From positions 1-21,726 of the forward strand of contig CAYWYR010000028.1 in the NCBI GenBank assembly GCA_964462685.1: a DNA stretch of 21,726 nucleotides. The letters are read 5' to 3'. A program made the translations under genes and the position numbers. Shown piece by piece: positions 14,692-21,726 of this stretch (positions are counted from its first letter, which is position 1; the number at the start of each line of letters is the position of its first letter). Below the pieces are notes generated by a model. It searched no databases, was not told the DNA's origin, and worked only from the letters and a program-made list of their open reading frames with translations. The DNA is from CAYWYR01 sp964462685 (GTDB taxonomy: Bacteria; Bacteroidota; Ignavibacteria; Kapaibacteriales; UBA2268).

Positions 14692-16752
14692 TCATTCTTC
14701 CAGTTCGAACTGTCCTGTTTCCTCTACCGAGATCATACCCCTTGTGCTGTGCATCTCCCTGAGCAGATAATCCAGCATCTCCGGCTCAGAAAGCTGAAGG
14801 CCGAGTTCGATTTCAACTTTGTCTTCTACATGCTTATAGCTTATAGTCATGATACCAAGCCCACTTACGTTTACTATCCTGTTACCTAAGTCTTCTATCA
14901 GATTGTTCCTGTATTTAGCCACAAGTTTGAAATCGGCTTTCAGAATATGATCATTTTTATCATAGCCATCCTTCTGTTCTGAACGCTCGCTCAGATCTTC
15001 TGTTTTTTCAGCAGCCTGTATGGAGTTTTTGATCTGAAGAGACATTTCCGGGCTGATTGTCTGGTTGTTGATCAGCGTGGCTATTATACGGCTCGGCTTT
15101 ATTTCGTTTCTGCCTAAGGCAAGATATAATTCCTCCCTCTTGCTGAAGCCAAGAGCATGCAGAAGCTTGGCGAACTCATTTGTTCTCAGCCTTATTCTGT
15201 TTTCGGAAAGTAATTTCGTGATTATATCCAGCCCGCGGGACATAGCTTGCTTTTTCATTCTTCTTAGGTATTTTCTGATACCTGATTTGGCTTTCGGGGT
15301 AATAGTCATCTTTAGCCATTCTTTTTCAGGGCGGCCTTTTTTCGATGTTATTATCTCCACCATATCACCCGAGGACAGTTTTGTATCAAGCGGTACTATC
15401 TGTCCGTTAATCTTTGCCCCTATAGTTGAATCGCCGAGCTCCATGTGTATAGCATAAGCCATATCCAAAGGAGTGGCTCCCGCCGGAAAAGTCATCATCT
15501 CATTTTTAGGGCTGAACACGTGAATCTCTTCTAAGAATACGTTTTTCTTAATTGATTCCAGAAGTACCTGAGGGGATTCCCCATGTTCACTGTCAAATAT
15601 ATCCCGGATAGAGTTTAGCCATTGTTGGGCGGAATCGCTTTCCATTACAGAGGTAGCAGGTACAAGGCCGCGTTTATATTCAAAATGTGCCGCCACGCCG
15701 TATTCCGCGATCTCATGCATGGATTCAGTTCTTATCTGTAGCTCCACAGGTTTGTTCTTGGGCCCAAGAAGAGCTGTATGAATAGACCTGTATCCGTTTT
15801 TCTTAGGGGCGGATATATAATCTTTGAATGTTTCGGGTACGGGGGGGTATATCGATGCCGCTATACCGTAGTAATAGAAGCACATAATAGGGTCATCACA
15901 ATCAAGCACAATCCTTACCGCTTCCAGATCATAAAGCTCCTCCATCGGTTTTTTGCGGGCGATAGTCTTATTATGTATCGAGAAAATATGTTTGGCTCGT
16001 CCTTCTATCCGGTGTTTCAGCCCGAAACCCTGTAGCCTTTTATCGTTTGCCAGTTTGTTTTCGATTGGCTTGATAAAGTCTTTAACATACTTTTCGCGTT
16101 CTTGGCGTGTTGCTTTTAGTTTGCTTTTTATTGAATCATAATTAATTGGATCAATAAACTTGAATGACAGATCCTCGAGTTCCCATTTTATATTCCTAAG
16201 CCCAAAGCGATTGGCATAAGGAGTATATACTTCCATTGTCTCATGAGCGATTAGCACTCTGTCCTCCAAAGGCAGATACTGTGCGGTACGCATATTATTC
16301 AGCCTCAGCGATAATTTAACCAGGATTATCCTAACGTCCTTGAATAAGGAGAGAAGCAGCTTTCGATAATTTTCAAGCTGTGTGATTTTATCAGCTCGCG
16401 AGGTTTCTATCTTTGATATCTTATGCAACCCTTCGACAATAACGGTGATAGTTGAACCGAACTTATCTTTGATATCCTCAAGTGTTGTCTCAGTTTTACG
16501 GACTATATGGGAAAGAAGCGCCGCCACAACGGAATAATCGTCTAGCTTGATCTCAGTGGCGAGTATAAGTGCCGCAGCTATAGGATGGTTGTGAAACGGC
16601 TCGCCTGATAGGCGCATCTGCCCGTCGTGCTTTTCGATACAGAAAGCGAAAGCTTTTTCTATTAAGGTACTATCGTGGTTGGGGATATTCTTTTTACACG
16701 CCTTGAGTAGCTGAGGTAGGGCATCTTTTAGGTCTTTCTTTTTCTTGGCCAT
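14692..16752 (-). CDS. relA: RelA/SpoT-family (p)ppGpp synthetase with degenerate hydrolase domain
   Basis: 686-aa long RelA/SpoT homologue that transfers pyrophosphate from ATP to GDP/GTP to make the stringent alarmone. Domains: HD-type (about 30-190), synthetase (about 240-362) with 'GRAKHIFSIHNK' (251-262), Asp275, 'FKDYISAPKKNGYRSIHT' (309-326) and 'VELQIRTESMHEIAEYGVAA' (336-355), Glu337 being the likely catalytic acid; TGS (about 405-467); C-terminal ACT (about 608-684). The hydrolase site is broken: the HD pair is Ser81-His82, the ED pair is Arg85-Lys86, and the usual D..H of LADRLHN is Leu149/Asn152. The protein is therefore probably synthetase-only, like gammaproteobacterial RelA, but with TFKD in place of the RFKD or ExDD motif. 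A hydrolase should exist elsewhere in the genome. Divergent from the 16878 gene. Confidence 0.95.
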   Translation of the reverse strand: MAKKKKDLKDALPQLLKACKKNIPNHDSTLIEKAFAFCIEKHDGQMRLSGEPFHNHPIAAALILATEIKLDDYSVVAALLSHIVRKTETTLEDIKDKFGSTITVIVEGLHKISKIETSRADKITQLENYRKLLLSLFKDVRIILVKLSLRLNNMRTAQYLPLEDRVLIAHETMEVYTPYANRFGLRNIKWELEDLSFKFIDPINYDSIKSKLKATRQEREKYVKDFIKPIENKLANDKRLQGFGLKHRIEGRAKHIFSIHNKTIARKKPMEELYDLEAVRIVLDCDDPIMCFYYYGIAASIYPPVPETFKDYISAPKKNGYRSIHTALLGPKNKPVELQIRTESMHEIAEYGVAAHFEYKRGLVPATSVMESDSAQQWLNSIRDIFDSEHGESPQVLLESIKKNVFLEEIHVFSPKNEMMTFPAGATPLDMAYAIHMELGDSTIGAKINGQIVPLDTKLSSGDMVEIITSKKGRPEKEWLKMTITPKAKSGIRKYLRRMKKQAMSRGLDIITKLLSENRIRLRTNEFAKLLHALGFSKREELYLALGRNEIKPSRIIATLINNQTISPEMSLQIKNSIQAAEKTEDLSERSEQKDGYDKNDHILKADFKLVAKYRNNLIEDLGNRIVNVSGLGIMTISYKHVEDKVEIELGLQLSEPEMLDYLLREMHSTRGMISVEETGQFELEE

Positions 16753-16877
16753 CCGATAAATCAGAGTAGTTATTTGATACTATAATAGATCAAATATACG
16801 ACTTGAGTACATATATTGACAGTATTTCTTAAATTGCCCAGTGATTATATTAAAATTCAATACAGCGACAGACAATA
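16753..16877. promoter_or_regulatory. Divergent promoter region, relA / small orphan gene
   Basis: 125 A/T-rich bases between divergent starts. The + strand carries TTGACA and, 24 bases later, TATATT; this spacing is too long for a standard sigma-70 pair, so only one half may be real. On the - strand TATTATAGT lies about 35 bases before the relA ATG. No SD motif is seen for either gene. Confidence 0.3.
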
Positions 16878-17198
16878 ATGGCCGATGAACAGAAATCAGA
16901 AAGGCTACAGCGCATACTGAGCAATATTAAGCCGAAGACCTATTATGAAGAGTTAGCCGAATACGGTTATCTGGCCAAATACATAGATGAGTTCGCTAAA
17001 ATAGAGTATAATTCAGATGATGAGTTCAGAGAGCACATACTGGAAATACTGCTGAAATACTCCGAGGATGTGATCCCGGAAATAGAAGAGATATACCTTA
17101 CCCAGCTTAGCAATACCCTAAAAGATTTTATCGAAAAAAGCGATATTAAAAATCTACAAAATCAAGACAAGCCTGAAAAGCATGCCGAGGCAAACTGA
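16878..17198 (+). CDS. Hypothetical small charged helical protein
   Basis: 106-aa protein that I do not recognise. It is rich in Glu, Lys, Asp and Tyr and predicted almost wholly alpha-helical, with heptad-like Leu/Ile spacing ('EFREHILEILLKYSEDVIPE'). There is no signal peptide, membrane segment or Cys. The Lys/Gln/Glu-rich tail (91-106) is likely disordered. ATG at 16878 follows an A-rich leader. Coding is supported by an uninterrupted frame, natural composition and its fit between divergent relA and a convergent methyltransferase. A small cytoplasmic adaptor or regulator is possible but not shown. Confidence 0.68.
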   Translation: MADEQKSERLQRILSNIKPKTYYEELAEYGYLAKYIDEFAKIEYNSDDEFREHILEILLKYSEDVIPEIEEIYLTQLSNTLKDFIEKSDIKNLQNQDKPEKHAEAN

Positions 17199-17234
17199 GG
17201 TTATGGCAATAGGCACAACGGATATTTGCTTAAG

Positions 17235-18149
17235 CTAAATCTTTTGATACTTCACTATTATATGGGCTGGTTTATTGAAAACCTTGTTTGATAGCCCATC
17301 CACCTTAGAATAAAGTCCGGCCTTCATCCATCCCAATAGTTTGTGGGTTCTCAGTTTCATCAGTGCCTTGTTGCCGAAAATCTCATAGCTAGCTATAAGG
17401 CCAGTAGGCGAAATGCTGGTGAGTATCTTTTCGTCAAAACTATGCAGATGGGCGTTCCTGGGGGTTGCATGGTTGCAATGTATGCATGTTTCGTATATGA
17501 TATTCTCTTTATAGGGTGTAGTGATAATAATACTTCCACCGGGCTTCAGTGCTGTAGAAAGTGAATTTAGAAAACCTTCGGGATCTGGAACATGTTCTAT
17601 AACCTCGGAAGCTATTATAAAGTCAAATAAACCATCTGCAAAAGGATGATTCATCGAATCCGCAACCACACCAATATGGTTTGCTGACTCGTTCAAATCC
17701 AGTACTTTCCCTACCGTAACGGGGGATAAGTCCATCGATACAATACCTGCCCCATCTGGTATCAATGCTTGTGACAGCCAACCGCCCCCGCATCCTACAT
17801 CAAGCACTTTGCTATTGGCTATGATCGGTTTATCGATATGGCTCAGAATTCTTTCGTGAACTCGTCTTTCGTCATTTACCTGTGCTGCGCAAGGGCTGTT
17901 TTTAGTGTAATCGAAGTTTTTGTGATCCTGGGTATAATGTTCAATATAATCGAATGAGTTTTCTTTTTTTTCCTTAATAGCCGATCCGCTAAGCGGCAAT
18001 AGGTTATAATAAGGATTACCCTTGTTTGTGATGCTTTTGGCATATTCGATATCATCGTAACCGAGCCTGGCAAGTCGTTTATCGCTGAATAATTCCCCAG
18101 TTACCCCAGTCAATAACGTATTTGTTTCTTTTGCTTCTGATCTATCCAT
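17235..18149 (-). CDS. Class I SAM-dependent methyltransferase
   Basis: 304-aa methyltransferase from ATG 18149. A longer reading frame from 18230 adds 27 residues of atypical composition and would swallow the candidate promoter, so the shorter start is preferred. Motif I is 'VLDVGCGGGWLSQAL' (115-129), strand 2 'IVSMDLSP' (136-143), and motif IV to post-I 'FDFIIASEVIEHVPDP' (175-190) followed by 'LKPGGSIIITTPYK' (201-214). After the core is 'CIHCNHATPRNAHLHSF' (222-238), a CxxC and His-rich element seen in some Methyltransf_23-type enzymes and perhaps metal binding. The N-terminal 100 residues are lineage-specific. No biosynthetic partner is adjacent; the substrate is unknown. It converges on the 106-aa gene and is divergent from the CoA-transferase. 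Confidence 0.85.
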   Translation of the reverse strand: MDRSEAKETNTLLTGVTGELFSDKRLARLGYDDIEYAKSITNKGNPYYNLLPLSGSAIKEKKENSFDYIEHYTQDHKNFDYTKNSPCAAQVNDERRVHERILSHIDKPIIANSKVLDVGCGGGWLSQALIPDGAGIVSMDLSPVTVGKVLDLNESANHIGVVADSMNHPFADGLFDFIIASEVIEHVPDPEGFLNSLSTALKPGGSIIITTPYKENIIYETCIHCNHATPRNAHLHSFDEKILTSISPTGLIASYEIFGNKALMKLRTHKLLGWMKAGLYSKVDGLSNKVFNKPAHIIVKYQKI

Positions 18150-18173
18150 ATCTATAAGGCTTGTTCTGAATCT

Positions 18174-18201
18174 AAAATATATGAACTTTAAGACACGCAA
18201 A
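18174..18201 (-). promoter_or_regulatory. Candidate Bacteroidota -33/-7 promoter for the methyltransferase
   Basis: Read on the - strand: TTTG (18201-18198), 16 bases, then TATATTTT (18181-18174), one base off the TAnnTTTG consensus. It leaves about 25 bases to the ATG at 18149 and supports that start over 18230. Confidence 0.35.
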
Positions 18202-18274
18202 TTATCCAATAAACACAGAATTTGACACACTTCTGGTTTTTATCATGTTACTGTAATATAATCAGTTATGTTCG

Positions 18275-19588
18275 ATGAGTGTTTTGGATCAATCAAAAAA
18301 AACTATCGAAATGAAAGATTTTGTAAGTGCTGAGAAAGCCGTAGAGCTAATAAAATCAGGCGACAGAGTATTTATCCATACAGCCGCCGCAAGCCCGCCA
18401 AAACTTATAAAGGCAATGGCAGATAGGCATGCCGAGCTAAAAGGAGTGGAAATAGTCGCTGCACATACCGAGGGGGAAGTGCCTTATGCCAACGAAGATT
18501 ACAAAGACAGCTTTGATATCAGTTGTTTCTTTGTCGGTAAAAATATCAGGCCTGCGGTAAACTCCGGGCGTGCGCACTATATACCGATATTCCTCAGTGA
18601 GATACCATCGCTGTTTACAAGCGGCCGAATGCCTATTGATGTCGCCCTTGTTACAGTATCCCCACCGAATCCGAAAGGATATTGCTCTCTCGGTTGTTCC
18701 GTTGATATATCAAATGCAGCGGTAGATAACGCAAAGGTTGTACTGGCCGAAATAAACCCGAATATGCCTTTTGTGCACGGTAATGGCATAGTGCATATAA
18801 GGGATATAGATATGATAGTTGAAAACGACAGTCCGCTGCCTGAGCTAGCCCCGAGCGCCTCTTCTGAAATTGAGAAAAAGATAGGACAGAACGTTGCAGG
18901 CCTAATTGATGACGGGGCCACACTTCAGATGGGTATTGGCGGGATCCCAAATGCGGTATTGGATTATCTCGGTAACCATAAGCACTTGGGTATCCATACG
19001 GAAATGTGTTCCGACGGTATAGTCGATCTATGCGAAAAAGGAGTTGTGGACGGCTCGCAAAAAGTAACAGAACCGTATAAGATAGTAAGTGGTTTTGCGC
19101 TCGGTACTAAAAAGATATACGATTTTATCGATAAGAACCCGATTGTGAATATGATGGACGTATCGTATGTAAATGATACGCGAACTATCCGCCGCAACCC
19201 TCGGGTAACTGCTATAAACAGTGCTATTGAAATAGATGTTTTCGGACAGGTGTGTGCCGATTCCATAGGATATAAACACTATAGCGGGGTAGGCGGGCAG
19301 ATGGACTTCATACGCGGTGCCACCTTATCGGATAAAGGTAAAGCGATTATGGCATTGCCATCGGTAACAGGAAAGGGGATTTCGCGGGTTGTAGCATCGC
19401 TGAAGCCAGGGGGCTCGGTTGTTACTACAAGGGCACACGTACACTATGTGGTAACTGAGTATGGGGTTGCAGATATGTATGCTAAAAACCTTAGGCAGAG
19501 AGCACGGCAGATGATAGAAATAGCGCACCCGGACGTAAGGGAAGATCTTACAAGAGAGATATATGAAAAAACGAAAATATCATTATAA
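18275..19588 (+). CDS. Acetyl-CoA hydrolase / CoA-transferase family protein
   Basis: 437-aa enzyme of the Cat1/Cat2 family (acetyl-CoA hydrolase, succinyl-CoA:acetate, 4-hydroxybutyrate or butyryl-CoA:acetate CoA-transferase). Both half-domains are present: N-terminal with 'VSAEKAVELIKSGDRVFIHT' (17-36) and 'DVALVTVSPPNPKGYCSLG' (122-140), and C-terminal with 'QMGIGGIPNAVLDYL' (218-232), 'GIHTEMCSDGIVDL' (239-252) where Glu243 is the catalytic acyl-CoA-forming glutamate, 'YSGVGGQMDFIRGA' (336-349) and 'VTEYGVADMYAKNLRQRA' (393-410). It moves CoA between small carboxylates in fermentation or acetate metabolism. Which acid is used cannot be decided from motifs. ATG 18275 gives the usual N-terminal length; ATG 18311 is an alternative. 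It appears monocistronic. Confidence 0.93.
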   Translation: MSVLDQSKKTIEMKDFVSAEKAVELIKSGDRVFIHTAAASPPKLIKAMADRHAELKGVEIVAAHTEGEVPYANEDYKDSFDISCFFVGKNIRPAVNSGRAHYIPIFLSEIPSLFTSGRMPIDVALVTVSPPNPKGYCSLGCSVDISNAAVDNAKVVLAEINPNMPFVHGNGIVHIRDIDMIVENDSPLPELAPSASSEIEKKIGQNVAGLIDDGATLQMGIGGIPNAVLDYLGNHKHLGIHTEMCSDGIVDLCEKGVVDGSQKVTEPYKIVSGFALGTKKIYDFIDKNPIVNMMDVSYVNDTRTIRRNPRVTAINSAIEIDVFGQVCADSIGYKHYSGVGGQMDFIRGATLSDKGKAIMALPSVTGKGISRVVASLKPGGSVVTTRAHVHYVVTEYGVADMYAKNLRQRARQMIEIAHPDVREDLTREIYEKTKISL

Positions 19589-19606
19589 TACTAACAACTG
19601 ACAAAC

Positions 19607-19629
19607 AATTGCAGAAGGAATGCAATTTT
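19607..19629 (+). terminator. Possible terminator after the CoA-transferase
   Basis: Perfect 7-bp inverted repeat AATTGCA (19607-19613) / TGCAATT (19621-19627) with a 7-base loop, followed by only two further T; a longer T run (19644-19651 region) comes later. It starts 18 bases after the stop. The stem is A/T-rich, so strength is doubtful. Confidence 0.4.
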
Positions 19630-19666
19630 GAATACATTTATTTGTTTTTTTAGGAGTGGAAAAAGA

Positions 19667-19698
19667 ATGTCATTCCGAGCGGCGATAGCCCGTGGAAT
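19667..19698. repeat. Imperfect hairpin resembling dispersed intergenic repeats
   Basis: Outer arms ATTCC (19672-19676) / GGAAT (19694-19698) and an inner GGC-GATA-GCC hairpin (19681-19690) sit in the 257-base gap between the CoA-transferase and mod. The wording GTCATTCCGAGCGG recalls short repeats dispersed between genes in many Bacteroidota, often misread as tiny ORFs beginning MSFRA. Only one copy is seen here. The remainder of 19589-19845 holds no recognisable gene; 19699-19845 is unassigned A/T-rich sequence. Confidence 0.45.
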
Positions 19699-19845
19699 TC
19701 AGTGCCTTAATAATAATCCGCTGCCTGAGCTATCCCGAATGTGGAGAACATCAATTCCCTTTATTCTCTCACTTCATTTATGAGGCTGTATAAAAAATTC
19801 TTAACTTAGAAACTGTATTTATTAGTCTTACTAAAAAGTTAATAT

Positions 19846-21726
19846 ATGTTTGGAACAAGCTTAACACCAGAACAGGAAAAACTAAACGCTTTAAAAAAAG
19901 TGTTACCTGAAGTATTTGCAGAAGGCAAAGTAGATTGGGAAAAGCTAAAAGCTACACTTGGAGAAGATATTAACTTCTCTAATGAACGCTACGTGCTGAA
20001 TTGGGCGGGAAAAAGTGAAGCCTTTAAAGTGTTGCAAGCACCAACCACCAAAACACTTGTGNNNNNNNNNNNNNNNNNNNNNNNNNNNNNNNNNNNNNNN
20101 NNNNNNNNNNNNNNNNNNNNNNNNNNNNNNNNNNNNNNNNNNNNNNNNNNNNNNNNNNNNNNNNNNNNNNNNNNNNNNNNNNNNNNNNNNNNNNNNNNNA
20201 GTATTAAAAGTGCTTCAAAAAAGTTACTTCGGTAAGGTGAAGATGATTTACATAGACCCACCTTACAACACAGGAAACGACTCGTTCATTTACCCAGATA
20301 AATTTTCTGAAACTAAAGAAGAATACGAAAAGCGAGTGGGTGACAAAGATGAAGAAGGTTATATGACCAAAGATGGTATGTTCAAAAAAAATAGTAAAGA
20401 AAACGGACAATACCACAGTAATTGGTTGAATATGATGTACCCTAGATTGTTCTTGGCAAAAAACCTATTAAAGCAAGATGGAGTAATATTTATTTCTATT
20501 GATGATAACGAAGTACATAATCTTCGCCTTTTATTGAACGAAGTTTTTGGAGAGGAAAATTTTGTTGCGGAATTGATATGGAAAAAAAGAGTATCACCAG
20601 CTAATGATTCACAATGGTTTAGTAGTGACCACGAATATATACTTGTTTATGCAAAGAATAAAGACAATTGGTTTCCTGAAAGGTTAGAAAGAACAGCAAA
20701 ACAAAACTCTTACTATACAAACCCAGATAAAGATTCGAGAGGACCTTGGAATTCCGCAGCTTATACTTGCAACAAAAGTAAAGATGAAAGACCTAATCTA
20801 TATTATCCATTAATAAACCCCAATAATGGTGAAGAAGTTTGGCCAAAAGAAACAGCTGTTTGGGCTTATTCTAAAGAAACACACCAAGAACACGTCAAAG
20901 ACAACCTATTATATTGGGGAAGTGATGGCAAGAGTAAATCACCTCGTAAAAACAATTTTTATCTGAAGCTAAACGTGTTGTCTCTCGTTCTTTCTTTGAA
21001 CATTCAGACGTAGGTAGCACTCAATCAGCCACATTAGATTTCTTAAAACTTTTTGAGCACAACTATTTCAATTATACCAAACCAGTTGAACTAATTAAAA
21101 GATTGATAAAAATATCCTCAAACACAGATAATCCTGAAGTAATAATGGACTTTTTCGCAGGGTCAGGCACTACGGCACATTCTTTAATGGAATTAAAAAA
21201 TGAAAGTCAAATACCCCATAAGTATGTCTGTGTTCAACTTCCCGAATTATGTGAGAAAAAAAGTCAAGAATTTAAGGATGGTTACAAAACCATAGCTGAT
21301 ATTTCAAAGGAACGTATTAGAAGGGCAGGTAAAAAAATACAAAAGGACTTAGTTAAGCAAATTGATGTATTGCAAGCTAAAATCAAGAAGTTAGAAAGCG
21401 AACTACCAACAGAAGAAACAAAAGCTGAAATTGAAAGTCTGAAAACCAAAATTGAAGAACTAAAGAAGCAAGATTTAGGTTTCAAAGTACTAAAACTTTC
21501 AGACAGTAACTTTAAGCAATGGCAACAAATTACAGGCAAAGACAAGCAAGCGTTGGAAGAGCAAATGAAATTGTTTGTTGACCCAGTTGCCAAAAATGCC
21601 ACTACTGAAAATATGGTGTACGAACTCTTGCTAAAAAGTGGTAAGGATTTAAACAGCACCATTGAAACAAAAGACGGTTTTTATGCTATCAATGAAACCG
21701 AACTAATATTGGTTTTAGAAATAGCC
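19846..21726 (+). CDS. mod: Type III restriction-modification DNA methyltransferase (Mod), gapped, frameshifted, partial
   Basis: This is one gene seen in three pieces. Residues 1-72 (19846-20061) contain 'ERYVLNWAGKSEAF'. After the N gap the frame shifts by one and gives 'VLKVLQKSYFGKVKMIYIDP' continuing into catalytic motif IV DPPYNTG (20200-20960). A missing T at 20956-20960 then sends the frame to a stop at 21011-21013. In the next frame (20962-21726) the homology resumes: 'SEAKRVVSRSFFEHSDVG', then motif I 'DFFAGSGTTAHSLMELK', a coiled coil (about 21340-21475), and an open end at the window edge. Motif IV before motif I marks a beta-class amino-methyltransferase, normally N6-adenine, giving both host protection and target recognition for a Type III enzyme. 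The res gene would be expected to the right. Sequencing error or true pseudogene cannot be separated here. Confidence 0.88.
20062..20199. other. Assembly gap (138 N) inside mod
   Basis: 138 unknown bases. Homologous Mod proteins usually carry only about 25-30 residues between the two flanking motifs, ending in a 'GDNLE'-like segment, so the real length is probably shorter than 138. The reading frame changes by one across it, which shows that the N count is an estimate. Confidence 0.98.
20956..20960 (+). other. Frameshift site in mod (T5 run)
   Basis: Five T end the sensible frame: as written it reads NNFYLKLN, then stops at 21011-21013. Adding one T gives NNFLSEAKRVVS and restores Mod homology to the window end. 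A one-base loss in a short homopolymer fits either sequencing/assembly error or inactivation. Confidence 0.8.

Noticed and set aside
15065..15457. 130-residue + strand open frame inside relA
   Set aside because: It is fully antisense to a conserved enzyme, with low-complexity composition typical of a shadow frame.
17214..17234. GCTTAAGC palindrome between convergent genes as terminator
   Set aside because: It is a short palindrome with no loop and no T tract.
18257..18262. TATAAT as promoter of the CoA-transferase
   Set aside because: It would leave only about 6 leader bases before ATG 18275 and has no -35 at proper spacing; it fits only if ATG 18311 is the start.
18577..18921. 114-residue - strand frame in the CoA-transferase
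   Set aside because: Ser/Ile-rich composition mirrors the codons of the real gene on the other strand.
19667..19792. Small ORF beginning MSFRAAIARG
   Set aside because: It starts in the repeat-like hairpin; such MSFRA peptides are typical spurious translations of intergenic repeats.
19846..20235. Short protein ending just after the N gap
   Set aside because: Its end (SIKSASKKLLR) is out of frame with the clear Mod motif; it is an artefact of the gap length.
20956..20960. Phase-variable homopolymer in mod
   Set aside because: Five T is too short for strong slippage; error or simple mutation is more likely.
21282..21662. 126-residue - strand frame at the right end
   Set aside because: It is the antisense shadow of the mod coiled coil, which is rich in Lys/Glu codons that read as Phe/Leu/Ser on the other strand.
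1..21726. CRISPR arrays, tRNA/rRNA genes, riboswitches, transposases
   Set aside because: No regularly spaced repeats, cloverleaf-like segments, known aptamer cores or transposase motifs were found by reading both strands.

Overview
The window looks like chromosome from a low-to-moderate G+C Gram-negative bacterium of the Bacteroidota/FCB lineage, most plausibly Ignavibacteria- or Kapabacteria-like. This placement is an inference. It rests on a C-terminal type IX secretion sorting domain on the first protein, OmpA-type envelope proteins, lipoproteins with lipobox Cys, A/T-rich leaders without clear Shine-Dalgarno motifs, several TTG starts, and a few TAnnTTTG-like promoter elements. No tRNA, rRNA, CRISPR array or insertion sequence was seen. 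A run of N (20062-20199) shows this is a scaffold with an assembly gap.

Left part (1-6795): a terminator of an upstream gene, then a probable two-gene operon (a 1176-aa type IX-secreted beta-propeller/choice-of-anchor protein and a 627-aa outer-membrane OmpA-family protein). A convergent DUF1232 (YkvA-like) membrane protein overlaps its end, and folP (dihydropteroate synthase) is divergent from that.

Centre-left (6840-10680): the most interesting locus, a tight four-gene cassette of lipoprotein, ECF sigma factor, anti-sigma factor and lipoprotein. The anti-sigma protein has a cytoplasmic RsiW-like N-terminus, one membrane helix, a periplasmic coiled coil and a C-terminal eight-strand-like beta-barrel. 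One chain could therefore connect the outer membrane to a cytoplasmic sigma factor. This matches the layout of the dual membrane-spanning anti-sigma (Dma) proteins I recall from Bacteroides. The flanking lipoproteins are candidate extra parts. A terminator separates the cassette from a convergent lipoprotein with Cys-rich repeats.

Centre-right (12098-18149): an Old Yellow Enzyme family reductase runs together with two SAM methyltransferases (one UbiE/BtaB-like, one leucine-carboxyl-methyltransferase-like). Convergent to these is a long RelA/SpoT homologue whose hydrolase residues are replaced, so it is probably a synthetase only. Next come a small orphan helical protein and a third SAM methyltransferase.

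Right end (18275-21726): an acetyl-CoA hydrolase/CoA-transferase family enzyme, a 257-base intergenic stretch with hairpins that resembles dispersed repeats, and an incomplete Type III restriction-modification methylase (mod). The mod gene contains the N gap, has an apparent one-base frameshift at a T run and continues past the window end. It is the likeliest horizontally acquired part.
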